Notes: generated from the letters alone by a model not told the origin. DNA of 64,000 nt from Planctomycetaceae bacterium (GCA_002726205.1 PBSL01000021.1:76830-140829), one strand, 5' to 3'. Numbered from the stretch's first letter, positions 18,492-27,178 are shown. Translations and numbers: made by a program.

Positions 18492-18968
18492 TCAGCCAAC
18501 ACGAGAATCCGTGCCGGGAGCCGGTTGGTCGTGAGACGCGGCAACGGCAAGTTCGTCGCAGCGTTCGTTTTCCGGATGGCCGCTGTGCCCCTTGACGGTC
18601 GTGAACCGGACGTCGTGCTGTGCGAGCAGGTCGTCAAGTCTCTGCCAGAGTTCGACGTTCTTGACCGGCTTCCACTGTTTTCCCTCGCGGCGGCGCCAAC
18701 CATTGGCCTTCCATCCCGGCATCCACTCGGTGGCCCCCTTGGCCACATAAACGCTGTCGGTGATCACTTCGACTTCCGACCGGTTCTTCAGTGCCGAGAG
18801 TCCTTCGATGACCGCCTGCAGTTCCATCCGGTTGTTTGTCGTCTCGGGAGCACCTCCGGCCACCTCTTTCTCGGTTCCACTGGCGGGATGCTTCAGCAGG
18901 AAGGCCCAACCGCCCGGGCCGGGATTTCTCCGGCAGGCGCCGTCGGTGAACAACTGGACGCGTGACAT
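18492..18968 (-). CDS. rnhA: Ribonuclease HI
   Basis: A 158-residue enzyme that cuts RNA in RNA:DNA hybrids. All four carboxylates are visible: Asp in LFTDGACR (~8), Glu in NRMELQAV (~46), Asp in VITDSVYV (~69) and the last Asp in ENERCDELA, with the mobile His in KGHSGHPE. The length equals the E. coli enzyme. GGGAGG stands five bases before ATG 18968, so the longer upstream frame is not used. It lies between infA and recG on the same strand. Pairing with RecG is functionally sensible, since both act on R-loops. Confidence 0.95.
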   Translation of the reverse strand: MSRVQLFTDGACRRNPGPGGWAFLLKHPASGTEKEVAGGAPETTNNRMELQAVIEGLSALKNRSEVEVITDSVYVAKGATEWMPGWKANGWRRREGKQWKPVKNVELWQRLDDLLAQHDVRFTTVKGHSGHPENERCDELAVAASHDQPAPGTDSRVG

Positions 18969-19029
18969 CACGCCTCCCGGTTCTCGTCGAAGCTCGGTTC
19001 CGTCGATTCCGGATGCCGCACGGCAGAAC

Positions 19030-19248
19030 CTAGCGTTCGCGGAAGACGATACGGCCACGATTGAGATCGTAGGGCGAGATTTCGCAGACGACACGATCAC
19101 CGGGCACGATTCGAATGAAGTGTTTCCGCATCTTTCCGGCAACGTGACACATCACGATGTGCCCGTTGTCCAACTCGACGCGAAACTGCGTGTTCGCCAG
19201 TGCCTCGACCACATTTCCTTCGGCTTCGATGGCCTCTTCTTTGGCCAT
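19030..19248 (-). CDS. infA: Translation initiation factor IF-1
   Basis: A 72-residue S1-fold factor that binds the ribosomal A site in initiation. The whole family signature is present: [36 protein letters not shown], and [28 protein letters not shown] precedes the start, followed by an unusual run of eight C on the coding strand directly before the ATG. A strong promoter lies at 19299-19328. Confidence 0.97.
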   Translation of the reverse strand: MAKEEAIEAEGNVVEALANTQFRVELDNGHIVMCHVAGKMRKHFIRIVPGDRVVCEISPYDLNRGRIVFRER

Positions 19249-19298
19249 GGGGGGGGTCTTCCTTGCGGGTTGTTTCGACAGGGTGCGAGAGAGCGAGG

Positions 19299-19328
19299 AT
19301 TATATCAATGCCGGTGGTGGTCTACCAA
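19299..19328 (-). promoter_or_regulatory. Strong sigma70-like promoter of infA
   Basis: Read on the minus strand: TTGGTA (19323-19328), an 18-base spacer, and a perfect TATAAT (19299-19304). It lies about 50 bases upstream of the infA start, so the leader would be about 45 bases. Confidence 0.6.
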
Positions 19329-19404
19329 CACCAGACCTCCGCCCTGCCAGGACCGTCGCCCGTTGAGCCAGCCTCGACCGGCGACTAGGATGAACTTTCG
19401 CCGT

Positions 19405-19435
19405 CAACGTGACCGGCAGGTGGCCGGTCACGTTG
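19405..19435. repeat. 13-bp perfect inverted repeat in the infA/folK divergent region
   Basis: Arms CAACGTGACCGGC (19405-19417) and GCCGGTCACGTTG (19423-19435) with a five-base loop. There is no T-run on either side, so it is not a rho-independent terminator. It is 33 bases before the folK start and could be an operator or a leader hairpin. Confidence 0.6.
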
Positions 19436-19468
19436 CCACCAGGACCGGGGAAAAGGAGACCTGTTGAG

Positions 19469-20191
19469 ATGACCGAGTGCCTGATTGCCCTGGGCGGCAA
19501 CATGGGGCATGTCGAGACGACGTTCTCCGCCGCACTCGACCAGCTCGACATCGACGCCGCCATCAATGTCGTCGCGGTCAGTCGCTGCTTCCTGACCGAA
19601 CCTGTCGGTGCCGACGCCGGCGATCCCTACATCAATGCTGCCACCGCCGTTCGAACCTCACTGGAACCGGCCGAACTGCTGAAAACGACCAAGCGGATCG
19701 AGGCCGAACTCGGCCGCCCCCGGGACCACGGCGTCTGGGTCCCCCGGACCGTTGACCTCGACCTGATCACCTTCGGCACCACCGTCCTCGATCTCGAACA
19801 CCTGCGGATTCCCCATCCGGGCTGCTGGTATCGTCGATTCGTTCTCGATCCGATCTGCCGGATTGCTCCCGCGAACTGTCACCCGCTGTGGGACGTCTCC
19901 TTCGCCGCGTTGCGAGATCGGTTGCTGGTGCGGCCACTGCCGGTCTGGATCGACTCGCCCGATCGCGATGCACGCATCGAGGAACTCAAGCCTCAGTTTC
20001 CCGACATCGAATGGGCCGATGATCCCGGGGCCACACAATCGGCCGGGCTGGTTCTTCCCGGTACGTCCGTGGGACCGACGCCGCCGGATTCCTGGTCCGA
20101 TATCCTGTCAGCGGCACTGGGAAAAGTGGAACTGGCCGGGGAGATTCCGGGCTGGCCGGAGCAAGAGCTGGAACCTGGCCCGCGAGGGTGA
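19469..20191 (+). CDS. folK: 2-amino-4-hydroxy-6-hydroxymethyldihydropteridine pyrophosphokinase (HPPK) with C-terminal extension
   Basis: A 240-residue protein. Residues ~1-155 are HPPK, which transfers pyrophosphate from ATP to the pterin in folate synthesis. Seen are the ALGGNMG start, the EAELGRPRDHG segment, and PRTVDLDLI with the two Mg-binding Asp, followed by IPHP. Typical HPPK is ~160 residues. The extra ~80 (SPDRDARIEELKPQFPDIEW onward) show no known domain. AAGGAGA lies upstream of ATG 19469. The stop abuts the convergent PhoPQ-related stop with no gap. Confidence 0.9.
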   Translation: MTECLIALGGNMGHVETTFSAALDQLDIDAAINVVAVSRCFLTEPVGADAGDPYINAATAVRTSLEPAELLKTTKRIEAELGRPRDHGVWVPRTVDLDLITFGTTVLDLEHLRIPHPGCWYRRFVLDPICRIAPANCHPLWDVSFAALRDRLLVRPLPVWIDSPDRDARIEELKPQFPDIEWADDPGATQSAGLVLPGTSVGPTPPDSWSDILSAALGKVELAGEIPGWPEQELEPGPRG

Positions 20192-21562
20192 CTAGCGGAC
20201 ACGGACCTGGGTCGAGAGGCCGTAACGCAGGTCGCCGACCAGGAACGTGAAGTGGCCGTAAAGCACAACGTGACCGTCTTGCGGCAGCGACACGTCCCCG
20301 ACAAACTCTCTGCCCCGACGTCGCATTTTGGTCGAGGTGAATTTCGATTTTCGGAAGTCCCGTGTCGAACTGCGGGCACTCCACACCGCCGCTTCGACCG
20401 GAGCCGGATCGGACGTGGCCTGCAACCGCAACGCCCCCGGCTGATCACCGTGCTTCCAGGTCATCCTCGGCAACTCCCGACCCAGCGCTTCCAGCCGAAA
20501 AAACGCCCCCAGTGCCGATCGCAATTTCGCTTCACCGCCCTCGAGTCCATGCCCGGCATTGGGAATGTAGAGGGCGTACTTCGGGCCGACCAGTCCCGGC
20601 CAGTAGTTGTTCAACGCATCAACACACCAGTAGGGGTCATTGGTGCCATTGACGATCAGCTTCGGCAGGGTCAACCGATCGCGATAGCTGTACGGGTCGA
20701 TCCACCGCCACAACGGCAGATCGGGCTTCTTCTCCAGCAAGGCGATCAGTCCCTTGCTGGTGTAGTCGCCGATCTGCTTGCTGAATCGTCCCCACTGCCG
20801 TTTCTGGTGCTTCGTCTGGACGGCGAGGTTGAGCGTGTCGATCACCAGCGGTGCAATCGCCTTGACCCGCTTGTCGACTGCCGCGGTCAACCAGGTCGTC
20901 CAACCCCGTTTCGATGCACCGGTGACGACGAACCCATTGACCGTCGTCTTCCATTTTTCCCTGGCAAGTTCCTGCACCGCATCCATCGCCCGGACCGCAC
21001 TCTTGACCATCGGAAACAGCAATGGCCAGTTCGGATCCTTCGTCTTCAGGTGACGCAGGAACGTCTCGCTGATCAGGTCGTCTTCAAACTTGTTCCCCAG
21101 CAACGGCTGATTGGGAACCTGGTAGAGGACCGCGACCCGGGCTCCGCAGGCGCCGGCCAGCAGCCCGTAGCGACGCTGATCGGCCTTGGACGGCTCACGT
21201 CCGGTGGAACCGCCGGTGATGAACAACAGCACGCGATCCGCATGGGCCAGGCGGCGTGGTTCCAACACCAACATCCGGTGCTGCCAACGGATCCCCTGCC
21301 AGGTTTGAGAAACCAGCTGAATCCGATGAACGCGGCCACGATCGGTCGATCGGGTTTCCTGCAACGTCCAGCGATACGAGCTGTCCTTGGCGCGAACATA
21401 ATCGTCCAACGCCGACGTCGGCTCGGTCGCCGGCGCGGCGCGGACCAACGTCACGACGATCAACGCCATCATCCCGCACGACCAACCGTCAAACCAGCCC
21501 CGGCCCATCGTCTCAACCTGGCCGAAAACGTCCCCGGCACCCGGTCGATCGTTTCTGTTCAT
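20192..21562 (-). CDS. PhoPQ-activated pathogenicity-related (PqaA-like) protein
   Basis: A 456-residue exported alpha/beta-hydrolase-like protein. A hydrophobic segment at about residues 25-45 (MMALIVVTLVRAAP) looks like a signal peptide or anchor after an unusually long N-terminus. The family marks are LDDYVRAKDSSYRW, FVVTGASKRGWTTWL (nucleophile elbow region), IVNGTNDPYWCVDA and PNAGHGLEGG. The PqaA family is linked in Salmonella to antimicrobial-peptide resistance; its catalytic role is not settled. GGAGATCTG precedes ATG 21562. It is divergent from the adenylating enzyme gene. Confidence 0.82.
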   Translation of the reverse strand: MNRNDRPGAGDVFGQVETMGRGWFDGWSCGMMALIVVTLVRAAPATEPTSALDDYVRAKDSSYRWTLQETRSTDRGRVHRIQLVSQTWQGIRWQHRMLVLEPRRLAHADRVLLFITGGSTGREPSKADQRRYGLLAGACGARVAVLYQVPNQPLLGNKFEDDLISETFLRHLKTKDPNWPLLFPMVKSAVRAMDAVQELAREKWKTTVNGFVVTGASKRGWTTWLTAAVDKRVKAIAPLVIDTLNLAVQTKHQKRQWGRFSKQIGDYTSKGLIALLEKKPDLPLWRWIDPYSYRDRLTLPKLIVNGTNDPYWCVDALNNYWPGLVGPKYALYIPNAGHGLEGGEAKLRSALGAFFRLEALGRELPRMTWKHGDQPGALRLQATSDPAPVEAAVWSARSSTRDFRKSKFTSTKMRRRGREFVGDVSLPQDGHVVLYGHFTFLVGDLRYGLSTQVRVR

Positions 21563-21605
21563 CAGATCTCCACACGGCCAACTGCACCCATCACATGGCC
21601 GTTGA

Positions 21606-21633
21606 TTGAAATGTGGTGCGAGGTGTCTAAGAT
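21606..21633 (+). promoter_or_regulatory. Possible promoter of the adenylating enzyme/reductase pair
   Basis: TTGAAA (21606-21611), a 16-base spacer and TAAGAT (21628-21633); an overlapping GATAAT at 21631 gives a 19-base spacer. It lies about 95 bases before the GTG start at 21732. Confidence 0.4.
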
Positions 21634-21731
21634 AATCGTTTCCCAGTGAAATCCAACTGCCTCGCGACCGAACACCTGGCTTTCTCTTCGGGATTGTCGC
21701 GGTGGACGGCTTTGAACGGAGAACGACACCC

Positions 21732-22826
21732 GTGAGTGATCTTGTCACACAGACGGCTGAGTCCAAGGCAGCCCTCGATGCCCACACCGTGGAAACCGTT
21801 CAGTGGCACTTCAACCCCGAAACCGGCAGCCCGTTCTGGCTGGAACGAGCCGGCGATCTGGGATTTGATCCTTTGACCGAGGTCAACAGCTTCGAGGATC
21901 TCAAGAAGTTCCCGCTGTTCGAGGACGACTGGCTGCGAGGGGGACCAGTGCGCCGCTGGGTGCCCAAGGGATTGGCCGACAAGCCGGCCTACGTCTTCGA
22001 GACCGGTGGCACGACGGGCATCCCCAAGTCACGAGTGGTGATCGATGACTTCCGTATTGACTACGAGATGTTCAGCGAAACACTGCCCGACGACGCTTTT
22101 CCCCAGGGTGGCAACTGGCTGATGCTCGGCCCGTCGGGCCCTCGTCGGCTCCGGCTGGCCGTCGAGCACCTGGCACAATGCCGTGGGGGCATTTCCTTCT
22201 GCGTCGACCTGGATCCCCGCTGGGTCGTGAAGTTGCTGAAAAAGGGCAAGACGCAAGATGCCAAGGACTATGCCGAGCATGTGATCGACCAGGCGATGAC
22301 GATTCTCGAGGCCGGCCACGACATCAAGTGCGCCTTCTCGACGCCCAAGCTGCTCGAGGCCCTGGCGCTGCGACTGATCGACAACGGGTCAAGCATCGCC
22401 GAGACAGGCATCACCGGTATCTTCTGCGGCGGCACCGAGTTCACTCCGCAGTGGTACCGCTTCGCCCGCGAGGAGTTGCTCGGGCCGGATGTCTATATCA
22501 CACCCACCTACGGCAACACGCTGATGGGCCTGGCCTGTGGCAAACCGTTCGACCCGGCCGACGACTACAAGATCACCTACTACGCCCCGCAACCACGAGC
22601 GATCGTCGAGGTGGTCGATTTCGACGATCACAACCAGGTGGTTGATTACGGTGGAACGGGAAGAGTCAAGTTGTACACGCTGACCAGGGAGCTGTTCATT
22701 CCCGGATTCCTGGAACGGGACGAGGGTGAACGGGAAGAACCCCACGAGAAATACCCCTGGGACGGTGTCAGCAGCGTGCGGCCGTTTCACGTCTTCGCCA
22801 AGACCACGACCGTCGGGGTATACTAG
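21732..22826 (+). CDS. PaaK/LuxE-like adenylate-forming enzyme
   Basis: A 364-residue member of the phenylacetate-CoA ligase/acyl-protein synthetase branch of ANL enzymes, expected to activate a carboxylic acid with ATP. The Thr/Gly-rich ATP loop is ETGGTTGIPKSR (about residues 96-107). A later TPTYGNTLMG segment corresponds to the adenine/acyl motif, and YGGTGRVKLYTLTRE to the hinge region. PaaK is ~430 residues, whereas LuxE is ~370, so the length fits the LuxE type. The end (FAKTTTVGVY) has no Cys, unlike the acyl-accepting Cys near the end of LuxE. The start GTG 21732 follows GGAGAA. It sits 72 bases before the acyl reductase-like gene, with which it probably works. Confidence 0.72.
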   Translation: MSDLVTQTAESKAALDAHTVETVQWHFNPETGSPFWLERAGDLGFDPLTEVNSFEDLKKFPLFEDDWLRGGPVRRWVPKGLADKPAYVFETGGTTGIPKSRVVIDDFRIDYEMFSETLPDDAFPQGGNWLMLGPSGPRRLRLAVEHLAQCRGGISFCVDLDPRWVVKLLKKGKTQDAKDYAEHVIDQAMTILEAGHDIKCAFSTPKLLEALALRLIDNGSSIAETGITGIFCGGTEFTPQWYRFAREELLGPDVYITPTYGNTLMGLACGKPFDPADDYKITYYAPQPRAIVEVVDFDDHNQVVDYGGTGRVKLYTLTRELFIPGFLERDEGEREEPHEKYPWDGVSSVRPFHVFAKTTTVGVY

Positions 22827-22898
22827 GACCCAAATCGCCGAGCCGGTCGTTTCCATGCCTCCACGCCCATCCGGGCCTCATCAAAGAGAGAACACGCC

Positions 22899-24347
22899 AT
22901 GATCGACATTCCCATTGTTCGCTGGGGAGAACCCTACGAGAGCATGGAGAAGATGGAGGTCGTCCACTTCGAAACCGGCGAAACGCTGGCGACGATGCAC
23001 GAGGCCAACGCCGGGCTGATTCGCATGGACATGCGAAAAGCCCGTCTCGCCCGCGAAAAACTGCGGGAGTTCTCGATCACTGAACTTGTCGAGATGGTCG
23101 CCGAGGCCGCCGATTACTATGTCGACGACACGCTCCCGCTGGGAGACGGTGAACAGTCGCCCGACGATTTCTGTCGGATGCAGTCGGCGACGACCGGACT
23201 GCCCGAGCACATGTGCCGGTTCAACATGACGAAGAACGCCTTCGTGATGAAGCACATGCACGACATCCTCGACGCACTGACCCGGGGCCTGCCCTACGAG
23301 ATCCTCTCCAACGGCTACGGCCACGAGGACCGTGGCGTGATGGTCAGCTACCAGGCCAACTGCAATGCTGCCGGATGGGTGTTGCCCTCCAACAGTCCCG
23401 GTGTTCACACGCTGTGGCTGCCGGTGATCCCGCTGCAGATCGGGCTGGTACTCAAACCCGGACCGCAGGAACCCTGGACTCCCTACCGGATGTACGAGGC
23501 CTTCGCGAAGGCGGGAATTCCCCGGGAGGCAATTTCCATCTACCCCGGCGGAACCGCCAAGGGGCCGGAACTCGGCGGCGCGGTCCTGGAGACCTGCGAA
23601 CGCAGTGTGATCTTCGGCGGAACGGCGACCATCGAACGCTACCAGGGCAACCCCCGGGTCAGCGCCCACGGTCCCGGGTTCTCCAAGATCTTTCTCGGCG
23701 ACGACAAGGTCGACGACTGGGAGAAATACATCGACCTGATGGCCGACAGCGTCTTCGTCAACAGTGGTCGCAGCTGTATCAGCTGCTCGGGAATCTGGGC
23801 CAGTCGGCACACCGAGGAAATTGCCGATGCCCTTGCACAGCGGCTTGGTCCGATCGCCCCGTTGCCGATGGGCGATCCCGAGAGCGGTCTCGCGGCGTTC
23901 ACGATCCCGGGTGCGGCCGAAGCGATGAGTGCCCAGATCGACGACGGTTGCACGTCCGACGCGGTGACCGAGATGACCGCGAAGTACCGTGACGGCGACC
24001 GCCTGATCACAAACGAACGCTGCGATTTTCTGCGACCGACGGTGTTACACGTCAGCGATTGCGACGACCCGATGGCCAACACCGAGTACATGTTCCCCTT
24101 CTGCAGTGTCGTCGAATGCCCCCAGGACCAGTTCCTGGCCAAGAGCGGCTACACGCTGGTGGGTTCGGTCCTGACCGAAGATCCGGCCCTCAGCCGCGAG
24201 ATGCTCGATGCAACCAGTGTCGATCGGCTCAACATCGGCGAGGTCAAGACGATCCAACTCAACTGGCTGCAGCCCCACGAGGGAAACATCATCGACTTCC
24301 TCTTCCGGGCCCGCGCCTTCCAGGATGCCCCACCGCCACCGCATTGA
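22899..24347 (+). CDS. Acyl-CoA reductase-like aldehyde dehydrogenase (LuxC-sized)
   Basis: A 482-residue aldehyde dehydrogenase-superfamily protein. The catalytic Cys is most likely Cys293 in NSGRSCISCSG, followed by Cys296. The NAD-binding half contains LPSNSPGVHTLW, LVLKPGPQEPW and VIFGGTATIERY. Its size and its adenylating-enzyme partner recall the LuxC half of fatty acid reductase, which reduces an acyl thioester to the aldehyde with NADPH. An ordinary aldehyde-oxidising role cannot be excluded. The substrate is unknown, and no luciferase or alcohol dehydrogenase gene is nearby. Confidence 0.75.
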   Translation: MIDIPIVRWGEPYESMEKMEVVHFETGETLATMHEANAGLIRMDMRKARLAREKLREFSITELVEMVAEAADYYVDDTLPLGDGEQSPDDFCRMQSATTGLPEHMCRFNMTKNAFVMKHMHDILDALTRGLPYEILSNGYGHEDRGVMVSYQANCNAAGWVLPSNSPGVHTLWLPVIPLQIGLVLKPGPQEPWTPYRMYEAFAKAGIPREAISIYPGGTAKGPELGGAVLETCERSVIFGGTATIERYQGNPRVSAHGPGFSKIFLGDDKVDDWEKYIDLMADSVFVNSGRSCISCSGIWASRHTEEIADALAQRLGPIAPLPMGDPESGLAAFTIPGAAEAMSAQIDDGCTSDAVTEMTAKYRDGDRLITNERCDFLRPTVLHVSDCDDPMANTEYMFPFCSVVECPQDQFLAKSGYTLVGSVLTEDPALSREMLDATSVDRLNIGEVKTIQLNWLQPHEGNIIDFLFRARAFQDAPPPPH

Positions 24348-24455
24348 TCCTCCCCCAACAATGATCTCGGCGGCAGCCGACAACGCCACCTAGCCACCCG
24401 TGAGTTTCCCGGCTATGCTCCCGGAACCACGGTCGTGACACGAGGCAATCCGGGG

Positions 24456-25526
24456 ATGAAAAACGCCCTCCTGGCACTCGCGCTGGTGCTGTTGACCAAC
24501 CGCTCGGCGATCTTGGTCGCCCAGACGGTCAAGCCGCGGCGGGCCGTCTCGAAAACCAACGTCCGTGTCGAACTGATCACCGACCGTCGGGGCGCCCCAC
24601 TGGCAGCCCAGCGATGGGCCCGTATCTTCCAACGATTTCGTGTCCCGCTGAGAGTACGGCGTGAACTGGGAAGCGAGCGGACCTCGGTCGAGGAACAGAC
24701 AACCGGATCGCTCCGCCGTGTGACGGTGATCGGCCGACTCGAACGATCCGGCCGGATCCTGGTGGCCGGCAAGACCTTCTCGCCCGCCAATTCGACCGCT
24801 CTGGGCAAGTGGCTCGAGGGGCTGCGAACCTTCGGAGCCCGGGGCGATCCAAAGGGCCAACCGGCATTCGGCCTCAGCCAGGGCCAGTTCCAGGAACTCT
24901 TCGAGACACTCGCACAACCGGTCAAGGCCGACCTCAGCGGCAAACCGCTAAGCGAAGCGATCCGCTCGCTGCAAATCCCCTCCTCCTATCCCCTCCAACT
25001 CGGCCCCGTCACCGACAAGACAACGTCGAAGGTCCCCCCGCGGACCAACGGATATGGGCTCTCGCGAGGTTCCACGCTCGCTGCGATCCTCTCCGCCGCC
25101 GGACTGGCTTTCCATCCCCGTCGAACGCCGACCGGTCGCGTGGAACTCGTCATTGGTGCCAGGGATGCGGCAACGCGATCCTGGCCCCTGGGATGGCCGC
25201 CACGCCTGACCCGCCTGAAGACAGCGCCCTCGCTGTTCAAGATCGTGCCGGTCAACCTGGACAAGTCACCCCTGCTGGAGGTCATCGACGCCATCGCGGT
25301 CAAGACCGAGGTCCCGATGCTGATCGACCATCGCGCCATCGGCACCAGCAGGCTGAAGCTGAACTCTCTGACCGCCACGGTCCCGGCCAAGAAAACCTCC
25401 TGGTTTCAGTTGCAGAAGACCATCACCAATCCTCATCATCTGACTCGCGATCTGCGAATCGACGAATCCGGTAAACCATTCGTACTGGTCACGGTGATCC
25501 AACCCAAGCGGGCTCGTCTCGACTGA
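24456..25526 (+). CDS. Exported protein of unknown function
   Basis: A 356-residue protein with a signal peptide (MKNALLALALVLLTNRSAILV, about 28 residues). It then has two alpha/beta segments of ~100 residues that look related to each other: PVKADLSGKPLSEAIRSLQI near residue 165 and PVNLDKSPLLEVIDAIAV near residue 270. The 'L-x-(D/E)-A-I-x-x-(L/I)' helix after a strand resembles the small secretin/TonB short N-terminal fold, but this is a weak comparison. ATG 24456 follows GAGG and begins the signal peptide. There are no informative neighbours. Confidence 0.65.
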   Translation: MKNALLALALVLLTNRSAILVAQTVKPRRAVSKTNVRVELITDRRGAPLAAQRWARIFQRFRVPLRVRRELGSERTSVEEQTTGSLRRVTVIGRLERSGRILVAGKTFSPANSTALGKWLEGLRTFGARGDPKGQPAFGLSQGQFQELFETLAQPVKADLSGKPLSEAIRSLQIPSSYPLQLGPVTDKTTSKVPPRTNGYGLSRGSTLAAILSAAGLAFHPRRTPTGRVELVIGARDAATRSWPLGWPPRLTRLKTAPSLFKIVPVNLDKSPLLEVIDAIAVKTEVPMLIDHRAIGTSRLKLNSLTATVPAKKTSWFQLQKTITNPHHLTRDLRIDESGKPFVLVTVIQPKRARLD

Positions 25527-25573
25527 ACCTCCCGCCGGTTCCACTCCCCGCCGAAGCGGTTGGAAAAAAACAG

Positions 25574-26074
25574 ATGTTCACCGGACCCCAAATCGTCTCG
25601 CTGCTGACAGAACTCGGGATCACTCACGTGGTGACCATCCCGGACAGTACACTGGGACAATGGGAAGACGACATCCGGGCGGCAGCGGCGATCAGCTATC
25701 TGGGAGTGTGTCGCGAAGGCGAAGCGTGGGCTGTGGCCGCGGGGTTGTACCTGGGAGGAGCCCGTCCACTGGTCATGATCCAGTGCACCGGTCTGTTCGA
25801 GTCGGGTGACTCACTTCGCAATGCCCTGTTCGATTACCAGCTGCCCCTGTTCGCGATGATCGGCTACCGCAGCTTTCTCAGCCAGGCCACCCTGCCCGGG
25901 GACACCTGCCTGGCGTTCACCGAACCGGTCCTCGATGCCTGGGGACTGGACTGGGTACTCTACGACCGGCCCGAAGACCTCCCCGGCCAACTCGAAGCGA
26001 TCGCCGGACAATACCATCGCTGTCAGGAAGCCGGCGTTCCGGGTGTCGCGCTGGTCGCAGAAGGAAGAGCCTAG
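25574..26074 (+). CDS. ThDP-dependent decarboxylase, PYR-domain subunit
   Basis: A 166-residue protein equal to the N-terminal (pyrimidine-binding) domain of ThDP decarboxylases. The activating Glu is in VCREGEAWAVAAGLYLGG (about residue 48-50), and the following VMIQCTGLFESGDSLRN strand-loop is as in the sulfopyruvate/phosphonopyruvate decarboxylase branch. It is followed two bases later by the PP-domain subunit, so the pair should form one heteromeric enzyme acting on a 2-oxo acid. The split format resembles ComD/ComE sulfopyruvate decarboxylase. No coenzyme M or phosphonate genes are nearby to fix the substrate. Confidence 0.82.
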   Translation: MFTGPQIVSLLTELGITHVVTIPDSTLGQWEDDIRAAAAISYLGVCREGEAWAVAAGLYLGGARPLVMIQCTGLFESGDSLRNALFDYQLPLFAMIGYRSFLSQATLPGDTCLAFTEPVLDAWGLDWVLYDRPEDLPGQLEAIAGQYHRCQEAGVPGVALVAEGRA

Positions 26075-26076
26075 CC

Positions 26077-26694
26077 ATGGCGACCGGAAACGACACCACG
26101 TCGAGCGGAATGCCGCTGGTCGAATCACTGCAGGTGCTGCGGGACACCCGGGGTGACGACGAGGTCGTACTGACCGTGATGGGCACGGCGCGGGAATGGA
26201 TGGCGTTGGGCGACTTGCATCCACTGGATTGGATCTATGTCCCTTCGAGCATGGGCCAGGCCCCCAGCCTGGGCCTGGGCATGGCGCTGGCACAACCGGG
26301 GAAAAACGTGGTCGTCTGCAATGGTGACGGTTGCCTGCTGATGAACCTCGGTTCGCTGGTCACGATTACCCAGCAGGCCCCGAAAAATCTCACGCTGATC
26401 ATCTTCGACAACGGCATCTACGAGATCACCGGCGGACAGCCAACACCGGCGATCGATGACGACGGGTCGCGAGTTGACTACCCCGGGCTCGCGCGCGCTG
26501 CAGGTTTTCAACAGGTTCACGTCTTCGACGACCTCGTCAGCTGGCAGGCGGCCGCCCGCGACCTGATCGACGCCGATGGACCAACGTTCATCCACCTGTC
26601 AATCTCACCGGTCCCCGGTGCCAGCGGTCCCCGGTCACCGAGCAAGGCACCACCCCGCGCCCACGCATTCGCAAAGAGCTTCCGGGCAGACTGA
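26077..26694 (+). CDS. ThDP-dependent decarboxylase, PP-domain subunit
   Basis: A 205-residue protein carrying the pyrophosphate-binding half of a ThDP enzyme. The ThDP/Mg motif begins at NGDGCLLMN and ends with FDNGIYEITGG, the usual GDG to N spacing. The last ~30 residues (Pro/Ser/Arg-rich) look like an unstructured tail. The GAAGGAAGAG of the preceding gene's end serves as its ribosome site. With the upstream subunit it makes a complete active site at the interface. Confidence 0.83.
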   Translation: MATGNDTTSSGMPLVESLQVLRDTRGDDEVVLTVMGTAREWMALGDLHPLDWIYVPSSMGQAPSLGLGMALAQPGKNVVVCNGDGCLLMNLGSLVTITQQAPKNLTLIIFDNGIYEITGGQPTPAIDDDGSRVDYPGLARAAGFQQVHVFDDLVSWQAAARDLIDADGPTFIHLSISPVPGASGPRSPSKAPPRAHAFAKSFRAD

Positions 26695-26716
26695 TCCCCG
26701 TCGCCGGAAAACAACC

Positions 26717-27040
26717 CTACGGCTTGGTCGCATCGTCACAGACGCAGACCATTTCGCCGCATCCCGGGCAGCCGGCCGCGTACTTGTCCAAGACGGCCTG
26801 TTCCAGGTCAATTCCAGCCACGTTGGCGATTGTCGCCAACCAGGCCAGCACATCGGCGAATTCGGCAGCAGCCTCGGCGGAATTCCCCTCCCGCAACGCC
26901 GCGGCCAGTTCCCCCACTTCCTCCATCAACCACATGAAGGTCCCGTCGACCCCCCGTGCTTCGTCCTTCTGCGAATACATCGTCTCGATCAACTGCTGCA
27001 GGTCGCTCAGGCTGAATCGCCCGGATCGCTCGTTGGTCAT
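26717..27040 (-). CDS. MazG-like nucleotide pyrophosphohydrolase with C-terminal Cys motif
   Basis: A 107-residue all-alpha NTP pyrophosphatase-type protein. The metal-binding motif EEVGELAAAL followed by EFADVLAWL is the EExxE...ExxD pattern. The C-terminus adds CPGCGEMVCVC, a possible metal-binding tail seen in some small MazG-like proteins. It probably removes noncanonical nucleotides. ATG 27040 has GTGAGG eight bases upstream; the longer frame running to 27301 would read through the small-RNA terminator at 27179-27220 and is rejected. Confidence 0.82.
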   Translation of the reverse strand: MTNERSGRFSLSDLQQLIETMYSQKDEARGVDGTFMWLMEEVGELAAALREGNSAEAAAEFADVLAWLATIANVAGIDLEQAVLDKYAAGCPGCGEMVCVCDDATKP

Positions 27041-27178
27041 CGCCGCGGCCTCACCAAGATCACCCTCACCACCAGGACCAGCATGAACCGGACCACCTGC
27101 CGGCAACCTGTCCGGACATTGTGACGCGGAGCCGTTGATCCATGCAATCTCGGCCGACTCGCCACCACAGACCATCAC

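Noticed and set aside
19405-19435. Inverted repeat as a rho-independent terminator
   Set aside because: There is no T-run on either strand. The same reasoning applies to the repeat at 37781-37804.
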